DNA of 39,639 nucleotides, taken from contig NZ_BDBS01000073.1 in assembly GCF_001613105.1 (NCBI RefSeq), forward strand, positions 1 to 39,639. The letters run 5' to 3'. Made by a program: the position numbers and the translations under genes. Source of the stretch: Nocardia pseudobrasiliensis NBRC 108224 (lineage in GTDB: Bacteria; Actinomycetota; Actinomycetes; Mycobacteriales; Mycobacteriaceae). The notes under the pieces were generated by a model. That model did not search any database and had not been told where the DNA came from. It was given only the letters and a program-made list of their open reading frames with translations. Position 1 is the first letter of the stretch; each line of letters opens with the position of its first letter. Below are positions 16,647 to 23,136 of this stretch, in pieces.

Positions 16647-16650
16647 ACTA
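16645..16650 (-). promoter_or_regulatory. -10 hexamer of a probable leaderless XRE transcript
   Basis: On the minus strand TAGTGT is followed by seven bases and then ATG. In actinobacteria a TANNNT box six to eight bases before the start codon usually marks a leaderless mRNA. No convincing -35 is seen, which is common for this class. Confidence 0.45.
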
Positions 16651-16671
16651 TGACCGGAGGTGCAGGGACGC

Positions 16672-17370
16672 ATGCCGTTCGAGCAGAGTGACGCCGTTCT
16701 AGTGCTCTGGGATATCGACCACACCCTTATCGAGACGCGCGGTGTCGGCCGTGCCGCGTACGCGGCAGCGTTCGAACAGGTCACAGGCCATCGGCTGGAG
16801 CAGATGCCGCACATCACCGGCCGCACCGAACCCGACATCTACGCGGCCACCGCGAAGCTGCACAACATCGACCCGCCGTCGTTCTCGATATTTGCCGAAG
16901 CACTCTCTGCTGCCTACCTCGCGCGGCAAGACGAGCTTTTCCACCGCGGCCGTACGCTGCCGGGCGCAGAGGAAGCGCTGTCGCTGATCGCGGGCACACC
17001 AACCATTCGCCAATCGGTTCTCACCGGCAATACGCGGGCAGTGGCACGGACGAAGCTCGAAGTCTTCGGGCTCGATGCATACCTCGATCTGGAAGTCGGA
17101 GCGTACGGCGATGATGACGGGAACAGACCAGCATTGGTTCCCATTGCTCAGTCCCGGGCCACCAAGAGCTACGGGGCCGCGTTCGACCACCACAACACCG
17201 TTCTCATCGGGGACAGCCCCGCGGACGTCGAAACCGCTCGCAAAGGCGGCGCCAGGGTCATAGCCGTAGCAGCTGGCGGCACACCAGCATCGGCACTGGC
17301 CGACGCTGACGTCGTCCTCGATGATCTGACCGACACCGACGCCCTCACGAAAGCCATTCGAGCGCAATGA
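16672..17370 (+). CDS. HAD-superfamily phosphatase
   Basis: The product has 232 residues from ATG 16672, preceded by GGAGG; a GTG at 16660 is in frame and would suit a leaderless start after TATGAC at 16649. Motif I is LWDIDHTLIETRG (catalytic Asp pair), motif II is VLTGNT, and motif IV is LIGDSPADVETA. The helical cap between motifs I and II (about 30-90) places it in the beta-phosphoglucomutase/phosphoglycolate phosphatase-like subclass. It probably dephosphorylates a small sugar or cofactor phosphate. It diverges from the XRE regulator with overlapping promoters. Confidence 0.85.
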   Translation: MPFEQSDAVLVLWDIDHTLIETRGVGRAAYAAAFEQVTGHRLEQMPHITGRTEPDIYAATAKLHNIDPPSFSIFAEALSAAYLARQDELFHRGRTLPGAEEALSLIAGTPTIRQSVLTGNTRAVARTKLEVFGLDAYLDLEVGAYGDDDGNRPALVPIAQSRATKSYGAAFDHHNTVLIGDSPADVETARKGGARVIAVAAGGTPASALADADVVLDDLTDTDALTKAIRAQ

Positions 17371-17424
17371 GTAACGGACCTTCGTGACCAGCGACCGCCT
17401 CCACCATGCTCATGCTGCGGCTTG

Positions 17425-18141
17425 TCATCTCCCTGGAGCCCGCACTGGTTCGGTTGGTGTGGTGATGATTTCGGCAGGTTCCTTCCAATAGTCCGTGTTC
17501 CTGCCGTAGTTGGGGGTGGTGTAGGCGCGGTCCCACGCGGCATCCTCTGCGAGCAGTTCACGCCAGGGGGCGACCTCGACGTAGAGCACACGCATCGAAT
17601 TGAGCGCACCGTGATGCAGATCAGGGCCGTCGGTCGAGGTGGCATCCTCGGCGACCGCGACCTCGTAGTTGCGTTCGAGCCCCGCACGCACGGTGGCTTC
17701 GACACACACGTTGGTTTGCAGACCGGCGACCAGAAGCCGTTGCACGCCCATGCTTCTCAAGATCGGATCGAGTTCGGTGTAGGCGAAAAAGGAGTGGCGC
17801 GTCTTCTCCAGCACGAGCTCACCACGCTGCGGGGCGACCGCTTCCATCAGTTCATAACGCCACTGCCGCTCCTCCGGCGTGAGCACGGGCAGGCGAGGTC
17901 GCCGGGATCGCAAGTGCCGGGCGGCGCGCGGATTGGCCGCCAGCTGCCCGGCCGGGCTGCTCACCTGCCGGGAATGCACCACCGCGACATTGCGGGCGCG
18001 CGCCGCGTCCAGCAGCTGCCGACATTCGGCGACGACTTCGTCCAGTCGCCAGATCGGCGGCCACCCCAGAGCATCGCGAAGCCCATCCTCGGCGATGTAG
18101 CCGTTCTGCATGTCGATCATCAGCACTGCAAGGTCGCTCAC
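17425..18141 (-). CDS. Isochorismatase-type cysteine hydrolase
   Basis: The product has 238 residues. The catalytic triad is visible: Asp10 in MIDMQNGYI, Lys113 in LEKTRHSFF and Cys146 in TNVCVEAT. The cis-peptide-bearing VAGLQTNVC turn is also kept. Enzymes of this fold hydrolyse isochorismate, N-carbamoyl compounds, ureidoacrylate or nicotinamide. The 35-residue C-terminal extension (YTTPNYGRNTDYW) suggests a specialised substrate. It faces the HAD gene (convergent, 54 bases apart). Confidence 0.87.
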   Translation of the reverse strand: MSDLAVLMIDMQNGYIAEDGLRDALGWPPIWRLDEVVAECRQLLDAARARNVAVVHSRQVSSPAGQLAANPRAARHLRSRRPRLPVLTPEERQWRYELMEAVAPQRGELVLEKTRHSFFAYTELDPILRSMGVQRLLVAGLQTNVCVEATVRAGLERNYEVAVAEDATSTDGPDLHHGALNSMRVLYVEVAPWRELLAEDAAWDRAYTTPNYGRNTDYWKEPAEIITTPTEPVRAPGR

Positions 18142-18496
18142 CGTCCGCCTCCTGCCACACCAACTCCGTCTCCCCCATGATCGCTGCCGCCGGACGTCAC
18201 CGCGGGGATTCGTGCGGCCCTACGTGCACCAAAACTCCCGATTGCCTTGACACAACGCCTGTTCGCCGCTCCTATGGAATATGCGAGGGACACACAATCC
18301 GCGCCGAACGAAGGATGTGTGTCGATTTGATTGCCCATCAAGGCGGGTCTCCCGCCGATCATCTACCCGGAGAAACCCCGGCACCTAGTGGATGCCGATC
18401 CACACCAGCAACGCCGAAGCACCACGGATGCCAGCGCCGCTCGCGGCGCGCGCGGCGGATTCTCCAGCGTTGCCGATCCCAGGCCGAGGTGTCCTG
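18142..18496. other. Intergenic region before the excisionase-like gene
   Basis: These 355 bases lie upstream of both the isochorismatase (minus) and the excisionase-like gene (plus). Possible frames here have no family features and no ribosome-binding sites. I see no tRNA, strong hairpin or repeat. Confidence 0.4.
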
Positions 18497-18688
18497 ATGC
18501 CCAAGCCTGAACCGACTCCGACACCAAGCCGCTACGTGTCGATCAAACAGGCCGCGGCACGCGCAGGCGTCAGCACGGACACCATCCGGCGCATGATCGG
18601 CGACGGAAGCCTCCCCGCCTACAGATTCCGCGGCCAGATCCGCATCGCACTCGAAGACATAGACAAGGCCATGCGCCGAGTGCGATAA
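18497..18688 (+). CDS. Excisionase-like MerR/HTH_17 DNA-binding protein
   Basis: The product has 63 residues. YVSIKQAAARAGVSTDTIRR and GSLPAYRFRGQIRIALEDID give the complete winged HTH of the excisionase (Xis)/HTH_17 family. Such proteins bend DNA at attachment sites to favour excision of actinomycete integrative elements, or act as small regulators. It ends 99 bases before the 3' end of tRNA-Val(CAC), the classic position of a xis gene in a tRNA-integrated element, but no integrase lies between them. Upstream reading in the same frame gives a low-quality extension and was not used. Confidence 0.8.
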   Translation: MPKPEPTPTPSRYVSIKQAAARAGVSTDTIRRMIGDGSLPAYRFRGQIRIALEDIDKAMRRVR

Positions 18689-18692
18689 CCGG

Positions 18693-18710
18693 CAGCGACC
18701 ACGGTCGCTG
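18693..18710. repeat. 18-bp near-perfect palindrome after the excisionase-like gene
   Basis: CAGCGACC, two bases, GGTCGCTG: eight matched bases on each side, starting five bases after the gene stop. It may be a terminator stem without T-run or a protein-binding site in an attachment region. Confidence 0.5.
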
Positions 18711-18720
18711 ACCGCATAGA

Positions 18721-18740
18721 TATTGCACGTATATTGCACG
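18721..18740 (+). repeat. Tandem direct repeat TATTGCACG
   Basis: TATTGCACG occurs twice, separated by two bases, so the copies are 11 bases apart, about one helical turn. Such paired same-face repeats are typical of excisionase or integrase arm sites. It lies between the excisionase-like gene and tRNA-Val. Confidence 0.5.
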
Positions 18741-18783
18741 AAAACGGCTGGCTATCGCGAAAACCGCGATGACCAGCCGTTTT
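18741..18783. terminator. Bidirectional hairpin terminator
   Basis: Outer stem AAAACGGCTGG (18741-18751) pairs with CCAGCCGTTTT (18773-18783); inner stem ATCGCG (18754-18759) pairs with CGCGAT (18765-18770). The flanking A and T runs allow it to end transcripts from both sides: the excisionase-like gene on the plus strand and tRNA-Val on the minus strand. Confidence 0.75.
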
Positions 18784-18787
18784 TCTG

Positions 18788-18859
18788 TGGTCCCAGCTGG
18801 TTTCGAACCAGCGACCTCTCGCGTGTGAGGCGAGCGCTCTCCCACTGAGCTATGGGACC
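18788..18859 (-). tRNA. tRNA-Val (CAC)
   Basis: The minus-strand sequence folds into a cloverleaf of 72 bases. The acceptor stem GGTCCCA pairs with TGGGACC; the anticodon stem CTCGC/GCGAG encloses the loop CTCACAC with anticodon CAC. The T-arm contains GGTTCGAAACC. The discriminator is A and CCA is not encoded. Its 3' end faces the excisionase-like gene, so it could be an integration target. Confidence 0.95.
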
Positions 18860-19176
18860 GTAATGTGGGGTTCAGGTGGGCTTTGCGTGCCGTTCCGAAC
18901 GAGATGGAACCTTAACACGGGGTACCGGCGTGACACCAAATCGGGGATCTAGCTGTGTGTTTGTCGGGTTGGGTGGCGCGGCGGGTTGGGGGGAGGCCTT
19001 GAAGCGACCGATCGGTATATATGTGCGAGGGGTGAGCAGGGGCTCAGCGGGGAAACTACCGGGGTGTTATTCATATTTACCCCTATCTACCAGGCGATTT
19101 GTTGGTGGTGTGGATCGTGGGCTAATGTTCTCTCTCGCCACCGGATGGCAGGAAAGAGCCGCCGGGAAGCGGAAAT
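18860..19176. other. Intergenic region before the tRNA cluster
   Basis: These 317 bases separate the minus-strand tRNA-Val from the plus-strand tRNA cluster. They hold the promoter described at 19099-19128 and presumably one for tRNA-Val. No protein gene with family features is visible. Confidence 0.45.
19099..19128 (+). promoter_or_regulatory. Promoter of the tRNA Gly-Cys-Val cluster
   Basis: TTGTTG at 19099-19104 and TAATGT at 19123-19128 are 18 bases apart, a good match to the housekeeping sigma consensus. The -10 lies 48 bases upstream of tRNA-Gly. Confidence 0.6.
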
Positions 19177-19249
19177 GCGGATGTAGCGCAGTTGGTAGCG
19201 CATCACCTTGCCAAGGTGAGGGTCGCGGGTTCGAATCCCGTCATCCGCT
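19177..19249 (+). tRNA. tRNA-Gly (GCC)
   Basis: Cloverleaf of 73 bases: acceptor stem GCGGATG/CATCCGC, anticodon loop CTTGCCA with anticodon GCC, T-arm CGGGTTCGAATCCCG, discriminator T. First of three tRNAs in one transcript. Confidence 0.96.
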
Positions 19250-19272
19250 CGAAGGCCAACCCGGCCTTGGTT

Positions 19273-19343
19273 GGCGGTGTGGCCGAGTGGTGAGGCAACG
19301 GCCTGCAAAGCCGTGCACACGGGTTCGATTCCCGTCGCCGCCT
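19273..19343 (+). tRNA. tRNA-Cys (GCA)
   Basis: Cloverleaf of 71 bases: acceptor stem GGCGGTG/CGCCGCC (one G-T pair), anticodon GCA in the loop CTGCAAA, T-arm CGGGTTCGATTCCCG, discriminator T as required for CysRS recognition. Confidence 0.96.
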
Positions 19344-19359
19344 CTTAGAGGCAACCCAC

Positions 19360-19434
19360 GCGCGATTAGCTCAGCGGGAGAGCGCTTCCCTGACACGGAA
19401 GAGGTCACTGGTTCAATCCCAGTATCGCGCACCA
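19360..19434 (+). tRNA. tRNA-Val (GAC), CCA encoded
   Basis: Cloverleaf with acceptor stem GCGCGAT/ATCGCGC, anticodon stem CTTCC/GGAAG, anticodon GAC, T-arm CTGGTTCAATCCCAG and discriminator A at 19431. The last three bases are an encoded CCA. This is the second valine tRNA within 700 bases; the other is on the opposite strand. Confidence 0.96.
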
Positions 19435-19443
19435 GCTAGATGA

Positions 19444-19471
19444 GAAAGCCCCGGTTCCCGCCGGGGCTTTC
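19444..19471 (+). terminator. Intrinsic terminator of the tRNA cluster
   Basis: GAAAGCCCCGG (19444-19454) pairs perfectly with CCGGGGCTTTC (19461-19471) across a six-base loop, ten bases after the last tRNA. The A/T ends of the stem and the following CTTGTGT weaken into a short T-rich tail. Confidence 0.8.
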
Positions 19472-19639
19472 TTGTGTCCTGAGGACGGTTTTCGCGGCTG
19501 ATCGTGACTGCGCTTGCGTGTCAACGTCTTCGCCGCATGCCCTCACTTCTGGGGTCCCCTATGTCCCAATGGCAGAATTTGCGAGGGCTCGAAGGCTGTA
19601 CTGCCCCTGGCAATGTCGTTCGAACGCGGGATCTGGTGA

Positions 19640-21358
19640 ATGGTTGAGGTATTGACGGCTCGGTCGCGCACTTCGGCCGAGCAGTTGGAGGAGTTGCGGC
19701 TACGTCTGGGTCGGCCCTGGTGGACGGCCTTGGCGGCAGTGCTGGGCGGGGTGGTGTTACTCGGCTGGCGGGCAAGCACATACGGCAGTTGGATGGTCGA
19801 CGACGCGGGCATCACGTTCGCGTACGCGCGCAGCGTCGCCGAGGGTGCGGGGCCGGTATTGCAGGTCGGTGCGGAGCCGGTGGAGGGATTCTCCGACCCC
19901 ACTTGGCTTTTGGTGCTGGTGGTGGGCAAATGGTGTGGACTGTTCGATCGGGGAGCGATTTTCGGCGTTCCCGACTATGTGCTGTATCCGAAGGCGATCG
20001 CGCTGCTGTGCTGCGCGGGGATCCTGATCGCGTGCTATCTCGCCGCGCGTCGGGTGTCGCGGTGGCCCGCGCTGGTGACCTTCGTGACAGGCGCTGTGCT
20101 GGCGGCGATTCCGTCGTTCGTGATCTGGTGTTTCTCCGGCCTGGAGAACTCACTGTTCGCGCTGGCGGCGTGCGCGCTGGCCGTTCATCTGTTTCGGGCG
20201 GTGCTCGATGATCGGCTGTGGACGCCGTCGGTGGCGGTGACCGCCGGTGTGATCGCGGCGTTCGCGGCGTTGACCCGTCCCGACGGACTGATCTATCTGG
20301 CCGCGTATCCCGCGGTTTCGGTGATTCTGGTTCGGCGGGCGACCTGGTGGCCCGCCCTGCGGGGAGTGTTGTATTCAGCGATCGCGTTCACGGTTCCGTT
20401 CGGGGCCTATCTTTTTTGGCGGATCAGCGAATTCGGGCGACTGGTCGCGAATACCGCTGTGGCCAAACATCAGGCGATGCCGACCGTGCACGATCTGACC
20501 AGGGCCGGGGAGCTGGTGCAGTACGCGGGCGCACCGGCGGTCATCGCGGCCGTCGGCATCGTCGGACTCGCCCTGTCCGCGCCGAGTAGATGGCGTGACG
20601 GAGTGATCGCGTTCCTGGCGCCGCTGGCGCTGGCGATGGTCGCCTACTGTGTCCTGCAGCCGGATTGGATGGCGCAGTTCCGCTTCGCCACCCCGGTATG
20701 GGCGCTGGGCGCGATCGTCGCCGTGATCTCGGCGGGTGAGCTGCTGGCGCGCCTGCGCACGCACCGCCGAATTCTGGTGGTGCTGGTCCTGATCGGGGCC
20801 CTGATCCCTTCCGGCAGCGCGTTCGCCGCGGAGACCGACACCTTCCGGACCGATCCGGATGTGCCCCTGTGCTGGATCGCGCAGCGGTTCGGGCGCGTAT
20901 TCAACGGCTACGCCGATATTCTCGAGCTTCAGCAGGGCAGCCTGCTCGCGCCGGATATGGGCGGCAGCTCGCTGACGTCGCGGCTGCGGCTGATCGATAT
21001 GGCCGGACTCACCGAATCGCATATCGCGGACATCTATGCGGGCACCAGCCACACCAGCCTCGAGGACTACGTGTTCGAACAGGTGAAACCCACCTTCGTG
21101 CATACCCACGGCGCTTGGATGTACAACGAGGTCACCCTCGACCCGCGGATGGAACGCGACTACTACCGGATCCACCAGTCCCAGGACCCGAACCGGCCGG
21201 ACGAGGAATGGGTGCGCAAAGACGTTGTGCGCGAGGACGGCCAGCTCCAGCAGCTGCGCCAGTACGCCGGCCGGGTGCTGCCGGGCCTGCTGCCCGGATA
21301 CCGGCCGACCGGCAGTTGCGGAGCGGTATTGAAGCCGGGCCAGCGACTCGCTGAATAA
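19640..21358 (+). CDS. GT-C-type membrane glycosyltransferase-like protein
   Basis: The product has 572 residues with about ten hydrophobic membrane segments between residues 25 and 405 and an exported-side C-terminal domain (about 405-572). The first loop carries MVDDAGITFAYARSVAEGAG, the acidic DDA-x-ITF-YAR motif of GT-C enzymes that use polyprenyl-phosphate sugars. AEPVEGFSDPTW follows, as in AftB-like actinobacterial proteins. The C-terminal part has LLAPDMGGSSLTSRLRLIDMAGL, also typical of that group. It probably adds arabinose or another sugar to a cell-wall glycan. The substrate is not evident, so no gene symbol is given. The ribosome-binding site is weak. Confidence 0.75.
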   Translation: MVEVLTARSRTSAEQLEELRLRLGRPWWTALAAVLGGVVLLGWRASTYGSWMVDDAGITFAYARSVAEGAGPVLQVGAEPVEGFSDPTWLLVLVVGKWCGLFDRGAIFGVPDYVLYPKAIALLCCAGILIACYLAARRVSRWPALVTFVTGAVLAAIPSFVIWCFSGLENSLFALAACALAVHLFRAVLDDRLWTPSVAVTAGVIAAFAALTRPDGLIYLAAYPAVSVILVRRATWWPALRGVLYSAIAFTVPFGAYLFWRISEFGRLVANTAVAKHQAMPTVHDLTRAGELVQYAGAPAVIAAVGIVGLALSAPSRWRDGVIAFLAPLALAMVAYCVLQPDWMAQFRFATPVWALGAIVAVISAGELLARLRTHRRILVVLVLIGALIPSGSAFAAETDTFRTDPDVPLCWIAQRFGRVFNGYADILELQQGSLLAPDMGGSSLTSRLRLIDMAGLTESHIADIYAGTSHTSLEDYVFEQVKPTFVHTHGAWMYNEVTLDPRMERDYYRIHQSQDPNRPDEEWVRKDVVREDGQLQQLRQYAGRVLPGLLPGYRPTGSCGAVLKPGQRLAE

Positions 21359-21442
21359 TTCAATTACCTTTTACTTCAATATCATCAGCGATGTCGTGGC
21401 CGTAAAATGTTGTGACACATACCATCATCTGCTCATTTTCGC

Positions 21443-21469
21443 GAAACCCCCTCTCCCACTAGGGGTTTC
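21443..21469. repeat. Inverted repeat GAAACCCC/GGGGTTTC
   Basis: Eight perfect base pairs with an 11-base spacer, in the 185-base gap between the GT-C gene and the DUF4360 gene, 74 bases before the latter's start. It may end the upstream transcript or be an operator; there is no clear T-run. Confidence 0.45.
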
Positions 21470-21543
21470 ATGCGTTCTCTGCCGAGCTTACAGTTAGGAG
21501 GTCTGCGACCGGAGAATCAACCGGAGCATTTGCGAGGAATCCC

Positions 21544-22203
21544 ATGTACAAGAAGTTCGCCGCCATCGGCGCTGCCATGTTCGCGTTCGCCGTTCCCATG
21601 TCGGGGGCGCAAGCCCTCGGGGACCCGTCGCCCGGCTGGCCCACTCCCCCGCCGCCCGACAAGATCGTGATCGATGTCGTGACAGTCAATGGTTCGGGGT
21701 GCCCGCAGGGCACGGCGGCCGTGGCGGTCTCACCCGACAACACGGCCTTCACGGTGACCTACAGCCAGTACACCGCGCAGGTCGGGGTGGGCTCGACCCC
21801 CACCGACTTCCGCAAGAACTGCCAGCTCAACCTGAAGGTCCATGTCCCGGGCGGCTTCACCTACGGCATCGCCTCGGCCGACTACCGCGGCTTCGCCTCG
21901 CTGGCCAAGGGCGCGACCGCGCTCGAGCGGGCACGCTACTACTTCCAGGGCAATTCGCCGACCGATTTCGTCGACCACACGTTCAAGGGTTCCTTCGAGG
22001 ACGACTGGCAGGCCACCGATTCGACCGATGTCGCATCGATCGTGTATCTGCCCTGTGGCGAAAACCGCAATTTCAATATCAACACCCAATTGCGGGTGGA
22101 CGCGGGCACTTCGGATCCGAAGAAGACCACCAGCTTCATCACCATGGATTCCACCGATGGCGCCATCAACACCACCTACCACTTCGCGTGGAAGAAGTGC
22201 TGA
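21544..22203 (+). CDS. Exported DUF4360-family protein
   Basis: The product has 219 residues; GAGGAA lies just before the ATG. Residues 1-25 are a signal peptide with Lys-Lys at the start and a likely AQA-L cleavage. The mature part shows the DUF4360 pattern: VTVNGSGCPQGTAAVAVSPD, TPTDFRKNCQL, FTYGIASADYRGFASL and a C-terminal YHFAWKKC. Three to four Cys residues probably form disulfides. The family is a secreted beta-rich protein of unknown function, common in actinobacteria and fungi. It is a single-gene unit ending in a strong terminator. Confidence 0.88.
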   Translation: MYKKFAAIGAAMFAFAVPMSGAQALGDPSPGWPTPPPPDKIVIDVVTVNGSGCPQGTAAVAVSPDNTAFTVTYSQYTAQVGVGSTPTDFRKNCQLNLKVHVPGGFTYGIASADYRGFASLAKGATALERARYYFQGNSPTDFVDHTFKGSFEDDWQATDSTDVASIVYLPCGENRNFNINTQLRVDAGTSDPKKTTSFITMDSTDGAINTTYHFAWKKC

Positions 22204-22233
22204 CGCGCGCTGAATACAATTGAAGGCCCTGGT

Positions 22234-22259
22234 TCGGCCCCGGCTTCGGCCGGGGCCGA
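22234..22259. terminator. Hairpin terminator with TTCG loop between convergent genes
   Basis: TCGGCCCCGGC pairs with GCCGGGGCCGA (11 perfect pairs) around a TTCG tetraloop. It lies 30 bases after the DUF4360 stop and 3 bases before the stop of the convergent regulator, so it serves both. A U-run is lacking, as is frequent in high-GC genomes. Confidence 0.7.
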
Positions 22260-22261
22260 GT

Positions 22262-23029
22262 TCATGCGGCCAGTTCCACGCCCAGTACGCGGGCCAGTAC
22301 GCGCGCTCCCGGATCGGTCAGTTCCAGCGAGCGACGCGTGCCGTGCCGTCGCACCCAGCCGGCGGACTCCATCCTGGCCAGCACGGCCGCGCCCAGCGCG
22401 CCGCTGAGGTGGTGACGCTGTTCGCTCCAGTCCACGCAGAACCGCAGCAGCGGGCGGCGCGCATCGCGCACCGAATCCAGATTCACGCCGAGTTCGGCGA
22501 AGACCGGATCCGCGGCGGGGCCGAGTTCGTAGGGATGTTCGCGCACCGGCGCGGACAGCCGATCCCCCTGTGCGCGTTCGGTTCCGGCGACGCCGTCGAC
22601 ACGCACGAGGGCACCGTGGTCCAGCAGCGCCTCGGTTACCGCGACGCCGAGTTGTCCGGCCAGATGGTCGTAGCAGCTGCGGGCGCGGCGCATGGCCGCG
22701 GCGCGGGTGGATTCGCGCAGCGACCGCACCGGCCGGGTGGGGGCGAGGACGGCCAGCGCCTCGATCGCGAGGCCGACCTGTGGATTGGCCAGGCGGTAGT
22801 AGCGGTGCCGACCCGACCGCTCCACGCTCAGTAGTCCGCCGTCCACCAGCCTCGACAGATGTTCGCTGGCGGTCGAGGCCGCCACCCCGGCCTCGGCGGC
22901 CAGAATCGAGGCGGGCAAGGCGCGACCGTCCGCGAGCGCGGCCAGCACCCGGGCCCGGGTGGCATCGGCCAGCAGGGCGCCGACCGCGGCGATGTCGGCG
23001 TATCCGTGCAGGGGGCGATTGTCGGTCAT
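22262..23029 (-). CDS. ArsR-type winged-helix transcriptional regulator
   Basis: The product has 255 residues from ATG 23029. Residues 15-90 hold the winged HTH: LLADATRARVLAALADGRAL, then AEAGVAASTASEHLSRLVDG and the wing LLSVERSGRHRYYRLA. The remaining 165 residues are longer than in metal-sensing ArsR proteins and carry two single cysteines (CYDHLAG, FCVDWSEQ) and SLELTDPGARVL. This longer form is typical of actinobacterial regulators beside efflux pumps. It is divergent from the DHA2 transporter gene and probably represses it and itself. Two related inverted repeats lie in the shared promoter region. Confidence 0.85.
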   Translation of the reverse strand: MTDNRPLHGYADIAAVGALLADATRARVLAALADGRALPASILAAEAGVAASTASEHLSRLVDGGLLSVERSGRHRYYRLANPQVGLAIEALAVLAPTRPVRSLRESTRAAAMRRARSCYDHLAGQLGVAVTEALLDHGALVRVDGVAGTERAQGDRLSAPVREHPYELGPAADPVFAELGVNLDSVRDARRPLLRFCVDWSEQRHHLSGALGAAVLARMESAGWVRRHGTRRSLELTDPGARVLARVLGVELAA

Positions 23030-23053
23030 GGACCCAGTCTGCCGCGCGCATAC

Positions 23054-23069
23054 TTCGGCGGCGACCGAA
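23054..23069. promoter_or_regulatory. Operator candidate 1 (TTCGG-N6-CCGAA)
   Basis: Five-base arms TTCGG (23054-23058) and CCGAA (23065-23069), preceded by C to give CTTCGGC like the second site. It is 25 bases upstream of the regulator start. Confidence 0.4.
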
Positions 23070-23095
23070 TCGTGGGCGCATCCCGCGCGGCCATT

Positions 23096-23113
23096 CTTCG
23101 GCGCGTGCCGAAG
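23096..23113. promoter_or_regulatory. Operator candidate 2 (CTTCGGC-N4-GCCGAAG)
   Basis: Perfect seven-base arms with a GCGT centre, 23 bases before the transporter ATG and 42 bases from the first site (four helical turns). The pair of related sites suits binding by the ArsR-type dimer. A simple attenuating hairpin in the transporter leader is the alternative. Confidence 0.5.
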
Positions 23114-23136
23114 GGTTTCCGGGCGAGACTGCGGAT

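Noticed and set aside
18177..18497. Open frame of 106 codons upstream of the excisionase-like gene
   Set aside because: No start context, Arg/Pro-rich, no family pattern; treated as intergenic.
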